From Spirochaetaceae bacterium (GTDB lineage Bacteria; Spirochaetota; Leptospiria; Leptospirales; Leptonemataceae), in assembly GCA_002729885.1 (NCBI GenBank), contig PBUB01000014.1, forward strand, positions 62,001 to 126,000: 64,000 bases of DNA. Reading direction: 5' to 3'. The translations under genes were made by a program, and so were the position numbers. This document shows positions 36,401 to 43,390 of the stretch, in pieces. Below the pieces are notes generated by a model. It was given only the letters and a program-made list of their open reading frames with translations. It made no database searches and was not told where the DNA came from. Numbering within the stretch: position 1 is the first letter of the stretch; each line of letters starts with the position of its first letter.

Positions 36401-36729
36401 TAATTTTGCGAAGAGGCTACGGTCTGGGAGCCATGGCTATGGCTGGCGGTAGCTTCCATGCTCCGGTCTTTACCATCTCCTGGCCCACCGGCGAATTCGG
36501 CGCCATGGGCCTGGAAGGAGAGGTAAAGATTGGATTTCAAAAGGAGCTGGCAGAAATTCGAGATTGGGATGAACGCCATAAGCGTTACGAAGAGCTCCTG
36601 GCGGAAGCCCTGGAACGGGGAAAAGCCATCAACATGGCCTCGTATCTGGAAATCGATGGCGTCATAGACCCTGCAGAAACCAGAACCTGGATACAGCGAG
36701 GCCTGGAAAGTCTGGGCGGTGAGTTCTAG
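33433..36729 (+). CDS. Single-chain biotin-dependent acyl-CoA carboxylase (BC-BCCP-CT)
   Basis: The 1098-aa protein joins three enzymes. Residues 1-445 are biotin carboxylase (ATP-grasp; GGGGRGMRIIR, HLEVQILGDG, EANPRLQVEHTVTEE). After a repeat linker (about 455-475), residues 510-580 form a biotin-carrier domain with AMKMEN, biotinyl Lys541. Residues 600-1098 are a carboxyltransferase, with GGGGRPGEVDVP and SLCDTPGFMVGPDAE as the acyl-CoA and carboxybiotin regions. This order matches single-polypeptide long-chain acyl-CoA carboxylases; acetyl- or propionyl-CoA remain possible substrates. The 3' stop shares a CTAG palindrome with the convergent deacetylase gene. Confidence 0.9.
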   Translation: MQSILIANRGEIALRIARTAREMGIPCYGIYANDDSTSLHTAFTDAVALSAAGPVAYMNQEEILEIAKKQESSIHPGYGFLSENWSFAALCEQNGVQFIGPTSRTLEMFGNKWSALELAEANSVPCLKRAEIRNASEGIQFLKSLSGPVMLKAVSGGGGRGMRIIRTEAEVESALAACQREGNMATGSSEIYAEEMLESARHLEVQILGDGQDAYSLGLRDCSLQRRHQKVVEISPPPGLSREISDQLQEYALKLARASGLRSLATFEFLYQPQTNRAVFIEANPRLQVEHTVTEEIYDIDLVALQLRIANGESVSDLGLDSMSPRKGYAAQFRINMETIDANGSVFPSAGNIQSYIPPGGAGIRMESHAYSGYNAPSTYDSLIAKVIVFNRSDDLSSLWSRSKAALTELVLSGPPTNQGILLSILNQPFLEKFSVDTGLLDRSASAILEGIPDGFSAKGAKGATGAKAATGEFLASGTSSGPSVPGTSESATDRARQYEEFHEGLQEIRSPMSGQLLEWKAAEGDRIKAGEALALLSAMKMENEISSPVGGFVEKVLCSAGDAVAAEEILMLIRPTGDEEEMSVESGMDLEVVRPDLQEVLDRHAVNQDEHRQQAKSKRHKRKQNTARENIARLCDEGSFIEYGALALAAQRRRRSLEELIRISAADGLITGLATVNAKSFGPERARCAVMSYDYTVFAGTQGAFNHKKTDRLIHVIRQLGLPMILFTEGGGGRPGEVDVPAVAGLDIPTFRQFAALKNRSLRIAVADGRCFAGNAALFGASDIRIATREATIGMGGPVIIKGGGLGSFRAEEVGPAEMHHRTGVVDILTDNDSEAVAVAQKCLSYFQGPLPAGHIQDQRILRHLVPENRKRTYDIHRLIQLLCDNDSFLELKGAYGKSIITGLIRIAGRPMGLMASNPNFLAGAIDADAADKASSFLRLCDSGKLPVLSLCDTPGFMVGPDAESRGLVRWAPELFSAGAEISVPMFTVILRRGYGLGAMAMAGGSFHAPVFTISWPTGEFGAMGLEGEVKIGFQKELAEIRDWDERHKRYEELLAEALERGKAINMASYLEIDGVIDPAETRTWIQRGLESLGGEF
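34803..34849 (+). repeat. 9-bp tandem repeat encoding Gly-Ala-Lys linker
   Basis: The unit GCAAAGGGA recurs two to four times with drift inside the carboxylase gene and encodes AKGAKGATGAKAATG, a collagen-like flexible linker between the biotin carboxylase and biotin-carrier domains. Length may vary between strains by slippage. Confidence 0.6.
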
Positions 36730-37658
36730 CCCAGCAATGTTGTGGCATGCACCTCTACGGACTCGGCCAGAGCATCCAGATGGTAACCGCCTTCGAGAAA
36801 GGAAATGATCCTTCCCTGGCAATTTTCGCGGGCGAAACCCATAGCCCACTGGCTCATCCATTCGAAACTGGCTGTGCGAAGCTCCATAGAAGCCAGTGGA
36901 TCCTTTTCATGAGCATCGAAACCGGCGCTGATTAGCAGGATGTCTGGCTTAAAATCTTCCAGCTTTTTCTGTATGGGACCCTGGAATGCCTCACGGTATG
37001 TGATTTCCTCGGTGCCTGCTCCCAGAGGAATATTCATGGTATATCCCTGACCGGCACCGGCTCCCTGCTCGGCCGCGGCACCAGTCCCTGGATAGAAAGG
37101 AAACTGATGCAGACTAATAAAGAGTACATCCGGATCGGAGTAAAACATATCCTGGGTTCCATTACCATGATGCACATCCCAGTCCAGAATAGCCGGTCTC
37201 TTATAACCCAGGGATTGCAGATAACGAGCTGTAATGGCGATGTTGTTGAATAGACAGAAACCCATGGCTTTTTGAGGAAGACTGTGATGTCCCGGTGGTC
37301 GCACCAGAAGAAGAGCCCGATCAATATCTCCTTTATGAATTGCATCGGCAGCCGCCAGCCCGGCCCCGGCAGCCATGGTAGCTGCTTCGAAGGAATGCTT
37401 GCTGGTTACAGTGTCTCCGTCCAGGGATCTTTCGCTTTTCGAATACAGCTCCACTACATCCACATAATCCGTGGCATGAACCAATCCGATTTCCTCTCTT
37501 GATGCATATCTTGGCTGCAGGGACGCGAACCGGCCGATGGAGCCAGTCTTTTCCATGCGGCTCACAATGGCTTCCAACCTCCGGGCGGATTCTGGATGCA
37601 TCATCCCTGTATCATGCTTTAAAAACAGTTCATGGGTAAAAAGAGCGCAACTGGACAC
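36726..37658 (-). CDS. Histone-deacetylase-fold amidohydrolase
   Basis: The 310-aa protein carries the class II HDAC/AcuC-type core: HDTGMMHPESARRLEAI, VRPPGHHS (proton-relay His pair), NNIAITARYL, DWDVHHGNGTQDMFY (zinc Asp and His), ISAGFDAHEKDPL (zinc Asp) and LEGGYHLDAL. All catalytic residues are present. Bacterial relatives deacetylate acetyl-lysine proteins, polyamines or acetoin-pathway enzymes. The gene converges on the acyl-CoA carboxylase gene and shares its stop palindrome. GTG 37658 is the start; no ribosome site is evident. Confidence 0.85.
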   Translation of the reverse strand: MSSCALFTHELFLKHDTGMMHPESARRLEAIVSRMEKTGSIGRFASLQPRYASREEIGLVHATDYVDVVELYSKSERSLDGDTVTSKHSFEAATMAAGAGLAAADAIHKGDIDRALLLVRPPGHHSLPQKAMGFCLFNNIAITARYLQSLGYKRPAILDWDVHHGNGTQDMFYSDPDVLFISLHQFPFYPGTGAAAEQGAGAGQGYTMNIPLGAGTEEITYREAFQGPIQKKLEDFKPDILLISAGFDAHEKDPLASMELRTASFEWMSQWAMGFARENCQGRIISFLEGGYHLDALAESVEVHATTLLG

Positions 37659-37757
37659 AGAAAAAACTTAATAAAAAATGACGAACTCTGTCGACCAAAA
37701 TTGCCGCAGCGTGTCTAAAATCATTGATCCATCGCCCGGTAGTAGAGCACTGGATCT

Positions 37758-38945
37758 GTGTCCTACCTTGAACATCTGGAAAGGGAAATTAAGAACTGGG
37801 AAAGTCAATCTCTACATCGGCAATTGAGATTTGAACCGGAACTTCTAGATTTTTCATCCAATGACTATCTCTGCCTGAACAGCGATGGAAGTCATTGGAA
37901 GCTACTTCAGGAACTTCTGAAAGAGAAGCCGGGAACTAACGTTACAGTTGGGAGTACCGGTTCCCGTTTGATTCGTGGACACTGGCCTTCTTTCGACGAA
38001 GCAGAGAATGCGTTCAACGCCTGGGCCGAAACCCCTTCCTCACTCCTGTTTCAAAGCGGATATAGCGCCAACGTAGGTACGCTTTCGGCCCTTACCGGCC
38101 CGGGCGACATTGCATTCTGTGATCGACTCTGTCATGCCAGCCTGCTGGATGGAGTTCGCCTTTCCGGAGCCCAGAAGCAATATTTCCAGCACAATGACTT
38201 GAATCATCTGGAATCTCTATTGAAGAAAAAGATTCCCAGGAAGAGACGCTGGATTCTGTGCGAATCTGTCTTTAGCATGGATGGAGATATTCCTGACCTG
38301 GCGGGCCTGCTGGATCTATGCAGAAAGTACGATGCAACTCTGTTTCTGGATGAAGCCCATGCTCTGGGCTACTATGGTTCTCCAGGAAATCCAGGGGCAG
38401 GACTTCTGGCTTCGCTCAAAAAGGAGCTGGCAGGCAGGGATCCCTATTCGCATGTAATACTGAGCGCTCCTCTGGGGAAGGCTCCCGGAATTATGGGTGC
38501 CTTTGTAGCTGGTCATCCACTACTTCGACAGTTTCTGGTAAACCGCGCCCGATCCTTCGTTTTCTCCACAGCCCAGCCACCTGTACTTGCGGCTCTGATC
38601 ACTAGAATCCTGGAGAATTTTAGATCCCACGTCTACGACCACAGAATCGCTGCGCTGCGCGAGAATGTAGACTATTTCAAAAATCTACTCAAAGAAAATC
38701 GAATCCAGGTTTCTTCCCGATCTGCGATAATACCTGTGGTGCTGGGCGAAGCCGATGTCTGCCTCAAAACATCCCGGCGATTGAAGGAAATCGGAATGGA
38801 TGTGCGTGCCATTCGCCCCCCTACCGTGGCTCCGGGCTCCAGCAGACTGCGAATCGCCATCCATAGCTGCCATACCAGAGATCAGCTCGGGCGCCTCCTG
38901 GATGTGATCCTGGAGATGATTCAGGACCTGAATCTGGAACTATAA
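37758..38945 (+). CDS. bioF: 8-amino-7-oxononanoate synthase-like alpha-oxoamine synthase
   Basis: The 395-aa PLP enzyme shows FSSNDYLCL, STGSRLIRG, LLFQSGYSANVGTL, CDRLCHASLLDG, FSMDGDIPDL, FLDEAHALGYYG and the PLP lysine in APLGKAPGIMGAF (K241), in the order of BioF. BioF condenses pimeloyl-ACP/CoA with alanine in biotin synthesis; KBL and CAI-1 synthase are close relatives, so the name is probable, not certain. A biotin-dependent carboxylase is encoded nearby, which fits. The start is GTG 37758; other bio genes are not seen here. A DinB gene follows after 49 bases. Confidence 0.72.
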   Translation: MSYLEHLEREIKNWESQSLHRQLRFEPELLDFSSNDYLCLNSDGSHWKLLQELLKEKPGTNVTVGSTGSRLIRGHWPSFDEAENAFNAWAETPSSLLFQSGYSANVGTLSALTGPGDIAFCDRLCHASLLDGVRLSGAQKQYFQHNDLNHLESLLKKKIPRKRRWILCESVFSMDGDIPDLAGLLDLCRKYDATLFLDEAHALGYYGSPGNPGAGLLASLKKELAGRDPYSHVILSAPLGKAPGIMGAFVAGHPLLRQFLVNRARSFVFSTAQPPVLAALITRILENFRSHVYDHRIAALRENVDYFKNLLKENRIQVSSRSAIIPVVLGEADVCLKTSRRLKEIGMDVRAIRPPTVAPGSSRLRIAIHSCHTRDQLGRLLDVILEMIQDLNLEL

Positions 38946-38994
38946 AATGCTGCTTTCTCTTGCCTCCAGCAAGGAGGCCTGCAATCCTTAGCCT

Positions 38995-39474
38995 ATGGAA
39001 GAACTTCGCGAGCTACTTTCCCGTGCACTTTCCTGGGCCGATGCCCATGTGAGCGCAGAAGAAGTACTGACTGATTATCCTGCAGAATTACAGGGACGCA
39101 TTATACCAGGGCAAAATTACAGTCCCTACCAGCTTCTGGAGCATCTGCGAATTGCTCAGAAGGATATCCTGGATTTCAGTCGTAGCTCCAGTTTCAGGCA
39201 TCTCAACTGGCCGGCGGATTATTGGCCCGAAAAACCGGAGCCTCCAGACTCAGAGGCCTGGGATCGCTCGATGAAGGAGTTTCGCTTTGACCGGGAAGAG
39301 ATGACAATTCTTATTCAGGATGAAAGCAAGGATTTGTTTGAGCCTTTCGCCCATGGTACCGGACAGACTCTGGCCAGGCAGGCCATACTGCTGATAGATC
39401 ACAATGCCTACCATCTGGGGCAAATGGCTTTGTTTCGCAAGATGCAGGGAGACGAATCCAGAAAACTCAAGTAA
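38995..39474 (+). CDS. DinB-family protein
   Basis: The 159-aa protein has a four-helix-bundle DinB pattern: SPYQLLEHLRIAQKDILDFS (first metal His in LEHL) and LLIDHNAYHLGQMALFRKM (second and third His in DHNAYHLGQ). DinB-superfamily proteins are metal-binding thiol-dependent transferases or stress proteins of mostly unknown function; the name does not imply a DNA polymerase. The PilZ gene starts nine bases downstream, so the two are very likely co-transcribed. Confidence 0.8.
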   Translation: MEELRELLSRALSWADAHVSAEEVLTDYPAELQGRIIPGQNYSPYQLLEHLRIAQKDILDFSRSSSFRHLNWPADYWPEKPEPPDSEAWDRSMKEFRFDREEMTILIQDESKDLFEPFAHGTGQTLARQAILLIDHNAYHLGQMALFRKMQGDESRKLK

Positions 39475-39483
39475 TGGAATTCC

Positions 39484-40581
39484 ATGCCTTTCTGGAACGA
39501 AAAAAGGGTTCAGGAATTCGTCAGCGGCCTGGGCCAGGGAGTTCAGGGTGCCACTCTGGAGGAGTTCCTGGGATTTCTGGCAGGCCTGATGCTTGTGGTA
39601 ATTATCATTGTCTGGTTGCAGAGAAAGTCAGATACAGCGAAGAGTAATCGGGCCCGAGACAGAAGTAGAGCCCTGTTCGAAAGGGAACTGGAAGAAAGGA
39701 CGTTACCTCCATCTGCAGTACAGCTGATGGAAGATCTGGCCCATGCCATGGAACAGGCGCAGCGAGACTTCGAAATCCATAGACTGTTTAGAGACCCATC
39801 TCTGTTTGATCGATTCGCGGGCATTCTTATCGAAGAGCAGCCGGATCTGCGTCGGCCCCTCAGGTTGCTTAAACCCATTCTGGGATTGGGGCATGGATTT
39901 AGCGGAATGACTCAGTCCACCGAAGAGCTCAATCCGGGACACGCAATATCTGTGCAGGCAGAGGAAGATGTCTCGCTGGAATTTCAGGTACTGAGCAACG
40001 ATTCCAGGTCCCTGCGAATCATATCCCCGTCGCTGATAGATGCGCAATTAATTCCAGGAAGTCTGGTACAAATATCCTGGGAGAAAAACGGCGTACTGCA
40101 TCAGTGCCAGTGCAAAATTATAAAAATTGATTCCAGCCGGGAACCTTCAACACCGGGGAATACTGTGGCCGGGAATCTGGAATCCTCGCCAGCACCCGAG
40201 CAGCAGGAGCGTATAGACTCCCGGCAAATCGTAATTCAATTGGAGCATTCAGAAGAAGTTCAGAGACTTCATCGCCGGGGATTTGTTCGCACTCCTGGTA
40301 CCATTTCGGCGGTACTTTCCGGGCACAATGTTCTGATTACAAACATCGGAGGCGGTGGTTTTGGCACAGAAAGAATTCCTGAATCCCTTTACGCACTGGA
40401 TCTGGAGGACTCGGTGCTTCCCTGTCGAATCCATCTGGAAGATCAATGGATTGAGTGCGCGGTGCGATTTGTTAAAGGGTCCCGGGCCGGTTTTCACTTT
40501 GCCTTCGAACGAATTCGACCCGGAGATCAGGATCGAATCGTACATTACGTACTCACCAGACAGACCTCCAATGGACTTTAA
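39484..40581 (+). CDS. Membrane-anchored PilZ-domain protein
   Basis: The 365-aa protein has one N-terminal membrane helix (about 22-42), a soluble helical region (45-150), and two beta domains. The first (about 155-250) resembles a YcgR-N/flagellar-brake-like barrel. The second (about 255-365) is PilZ-like with RRGFVRTPG and ITNIGGGGFGTE, corresponding to the RxxxR and (D/N)xSxxG c-di-GMP motifs, here with G in place of S. It may sense c-di-GMP from the two GGDEF enzymes in the window. It follows DinB by nine bases. Confidence 0.7.
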   Translation: MPFWNEKRVQEFVSGLGQGVQGATLEEFLGFLAGLMLVVIIIVWLQRKSDTAKSNRARDRSRALFERELEERTLPPSAVQLMEDLAHAMEQAQRDFEIHRLFRDPSLFDRFAGILIEEQPDLRRPLRLLKPILGLGHGFSGMTQSTEELNPGHAISVQAEEDVSLEFQVLSNDSRSLRIISPSLIDAQLIPGSLVQISWEKNGVLHQCQCKIIKIDSSREPSTPGNTVAGNLESSPAPEQQERIDSRQIVIQLEHSEEVQRLHRRGFVRTPGTISAVLSGHNVLITNIGGGGFGTERIPESLYALDLEDSVLPCRIHLEDQWIECAVRFVKGSRAGFHFAFERIRPGDQDRIVHYVLTRQTSNGL

Positions 40582-40722
40582 GTAGTTGCGAAGTGAAAAT
40601 GCGAATGAGTCTCTGTAGCTCTCCTGGTTCCACCTGGTTCCGCTCGACTCCAGTTGCAATCAATAGATTTCCACACTATTGCGGCTGCGAGCGATTTCAA
40701 TTTGCAATCCAGTCTTATCTAC

Positions 40723-40750
40723 TTGAAAGGTACAGCCGATCTGATAAACT
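40723..40750 (+). promoter_or_regulatory. Candidate sigma-70-type promoter
   Basis: TTGAAA (40723-40728), a 16-base spacer and TAAACT (40745-40750) lie about 70 bases before the hybrid kinase start, in a 241-base gap without genes. The match to the consensus is reasonable but unaided by other data. Confidence 0.35.
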
Positions 40751-40822
40751 GACGGCGCTATTGCTTCCCTGCCTGAAATCTCTCAGGACACTAGGTGCAA
40801 TTGCAAGAAGTTAGTAATCATT

Positions 40823-43324
40823 ATGATGGAACAGGAATCCAGATCTGTGCTAGATCAGCACTTCTTTGAGGGACTGCCCGTAGGAATCCTGGTTTGCGAT
40901 CATTCTGGATACATCCGCGAATGCAATACGGTTGTAAGAAATATATTTGGCTACAATAAAGATGAATTGAGGGGTCAGCCGCTTTCACTGTTAATTCCGG
41001 AATCCATTCAAAAGGTTCATGAAAGGATGGTGGAGTCCTATTTTCAAAAACCGGAAAGCAAATTGATGGAAAGGGGCCGGGTCTTGAGAGGCCGCCATAA
41101 ACTGGGCCATGATTTACATTTAAACATAGGTTTGTCCTTTCGCAGAAAGGGCGGAGACGTTGAAGCCATTGCCTCTATAAGCAATGTCACAGAGAGAATC
41201 GAGGCCGAACGCAAGGTTGAGCGAAACAGAAATCTTCTGGGCGAAATTCGCCAGCTCATGCTGGACCATCTAAAAGATCCTGACTCCGATGAGATCTATT
41301 ACCGAATGCTTTCCACTTTCCTGGATTATACAAACAGCCCTCTGGGATTCATCGGAGAACTGGGCGAAGATTCCGAGCGATTAACCATTCGCGCGATTAC
41401 AGACATCTCCTGGGATGCCTGGTCCAGAAACTGGCTGTCCGGAGTTGAAAAAGGCATCTCCACTTTTGACAGGATGGACAGTCTGTACGGGGCGGCCATT
41501 CGCACAGGAAAACCGGTTATTGCAAATCACGGTACTGCGGATGAACGTTCCAGCGGAAGTCTGCCTGGCGGTCATAGCCCCATCCATAGATTTCTGGGTA
41601 TTCCGCTGGTCTATCAGGGTCGCACCATCGCCATTGCAGTTGCAGGTAATAGCATGGAGCCCTACACTGAAGAATCTCTCATCGAATTGCATGCACTTAC
41701 CGAGGCCATGGCTGGAATCATGGCAGGCCGCCAGGAAAGAAAGAACCTGGTTCAGTCCAGAAAAAAGCTTGAAGAGCAGGAAAGACGATTTCGCTCCCTG
41801 GTGGAAAATGCCAGGGATTTAATTGGAGTATTTGATCTGAACAACAGGATTCAGTATTCTACCCCTGCGCAGCAGGCTCTCCTGGGCTACACTCAAGCTG
41901 ACCTGGAAGGGATGGATGCTGCAGAGCTCGTGCATCCAGACGACCGCCCCCGTGTTCTACGATTGGTGGAACAACTGGTATCAGGAGACCTTATTCCGCC
42001 GGATGTTCGCTACCGCTACAAGCATAAGAATGGCTCCTATCGCATTCTGGAAGGCACGTTTCGCCTGGACTATGACATTGCAGACGAGCCCATGCTGGTA
42101 GTCAATGCGCGCGATATTACCGAACTGGAATACTATCAAACGTCACTTCTACGGACTGTGGCCAATCTTCAGAGCGAATCTGCAGCCAAGAACCGCTTTA
42201 TGGCCAAACTGAGTCATGAAATTCGAACTCCACTGAATGCCATTCTGGGCCTTACAGATCTATTGCTTCGCGAGAACATGGACTCCGAGCATGAACAACT
42301 GTTAAAAGTAATCCATTCTTCCGGAGATACCTTGCTCAGGCTTCTAAGCGATTTACTGGAAGCAACTCAGCTGGAAAGCGAAGAGCTAAACCTCCGGATG
42401 GAGCCACTACGGTTAAGGGATATACTTGAACATACTCTCCTGGCCTATCAGTACAATGCCAGGAGGTATGATCGCACATTCGAGTTTTCGATTTCCGATT
42501 CTGTACCGACGAGAGCTATCGGGGATGCTGGCAGAATCAAGCAGATGGTGACGAACCTGGTCTCCAATGCAATCAAATATGCAGAGAAGGGCTTCATCCG
42601 GGTGACTGTGGAACAGGTACCCGCCAGAAGAGAAGACCATATTCGCCTGAGCATAGCCGTATCCGATACAGGGGCCGGCATTCCAGCAGAAGAGCATGAA
42701 AACATATTTCGCATTTTCTCCCGGGTAAGAAGACAGGGCGATGATGTAGTGCCCGGCGTTGGCCTGGGGCTTTATATTGTTCAGCAGCTGGCCCAGAAGA
42801 TGGATGGCACTGTTTTTGTAGAATCACCATCGAGAATGCTGCGGGAGGAGTTTCCGGAATGTGTGGGCACCGACTTCAGACTTGAGATTGAGGTCCGCAA
42901 GTCTGCCGAATCGGAGGTAGCAGATGTGACAGAGCTTCCGGATAATCCGCAATTCCAGGAGGCGCCGCGAATTCTGGTAGCTGAGGATAATCCATCCAAT
43001 CAGATCCTGATGGAGAGAATGCTGGCAGAGATGAATTGTCAGGTGAGAATTGTTCCGGATGGGGATTCGGCCTGCAAACAGGCAACCTCTGAGTCCTATG
43101 ATCTGATCATCCTGGACATCAATATGCCCGGACTGAATGGATTTGAAGCGGCTCGAATTATTCGCAGCGCGAATTCCGATGTACCCATTATTGCCCTTTC
43201 CGCCGCGGCAGAAGACCCCAGCGAAGAAAAGCTACATGCGGCCGGTATGACCCTGTACCTGGTAAAACCGGTATGGCAGGCCAGTCTCTTTCGAGTAATT
43301 CGAGAGCTTACCGGAAAGAACTGA
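40823..43324 (+). CDS. PAS-GAF-PAS hybrid histidine kinase
   Basis: The 833-aa protein has no membrane helix, so it should sense cytoplasmic signals. Order: PAS (about 12-125, LPVGILVCDHSGYIRECN), GAF (about 150-310), PAS (about 325-440), HisKA with KLSHEIRTPLN, HATPase (VSNAIKYAEKG, SDTGAGIP, VGLGLYIV) and a C-terminal receiver (ILVAEDNPSN, LIILDINMPG, YLVKPV). It is a hybrid kinase that needs a histidine phosphotransferase encoded elsewhere. ATG 40823 or 40826 starts it. The next kinase gene begins 66 bases after its stop on the same strand. Confidence 0.9.
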   Translation: MMEQESRSVLDQHFFEGLPVGILVCDHSGYIRECNTVVRNIFGYNKDELRGQPLSLLIPESIQKVHERMVESYFQKPESKLMERGRVLRGRHKLGHDLHLNIGLSFRRKGGDVEAIASISNVTERIEAERKVERNRNLLGEIRQLMLDHLKDPDSDEIYYRMLSTFLDYTNSPLGFIGELGEDSERLTIRAITDISWDAWSRNWLSGVEKGISTFDRMDSLYGAAIRTGKPVIANHGTADERSSGSLPGGHSPIHRFLGIPLVYQGRTIAIAVAGNSMEPYTEESLIELHALTEAMAGIMAGRQERKNLVQSRKKLEEQERRFRSLVENARDLIGVFDLNNRIQYSTPAQQALLGYTQADLEGMDAAELVHPDDRPRVLRLVEQLVSGDLIPPDVRYRYKHKNGSYRILEGTFRLDYDIADEPMLVVNARDITELEYYQTSLLRTVANLQSESAAKNRFMAKLSHEIRTPLNAILGLTDLLLRENMDSEHEQLLKVIHSSGDTLLRLLSDLLEATQLESEELNLRMEPLRLRDILEHTLLAYQYNARRYDRTFEFSISDSVPTRAIGDAGRIKQMVTNLVSNAIKYAEKGFIRVTVEQVPARREDHIRLSIAVSDTGAGIPAEEHENIFRIFSRVRRQGDDVVPGVGLGLYIVQQLAQKMDGTVFVESPSRMLREEFPECVGTDFRLEIEVRKSAESEVADVTELPDNPQFQEAPRILVAEDNPSNQILMERMLAEMNCQVRIVPDGDSACKQATSESYDLIILDINMPGLNGFEAARIIRSANSDVPIIALSAAAEDPSEEKLHAAGMTLYLVKPVWQASLFRVIRELTGKN

Positions 43325-43390
43325 ATAAATGAACAGTTGATTCAGGAATTTCTTTTGCTTCTGCAGCCTCAATTGGGAGTCTTCTACTAT

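Noticed and set aside
40593..40814. 73-codon frame between the PilZ and hybrid kinase genes
   Set aside because: Cys/Ser/Arg-rich with no ribosome site; the stretch contains a candidate promoter for the kinase instead.
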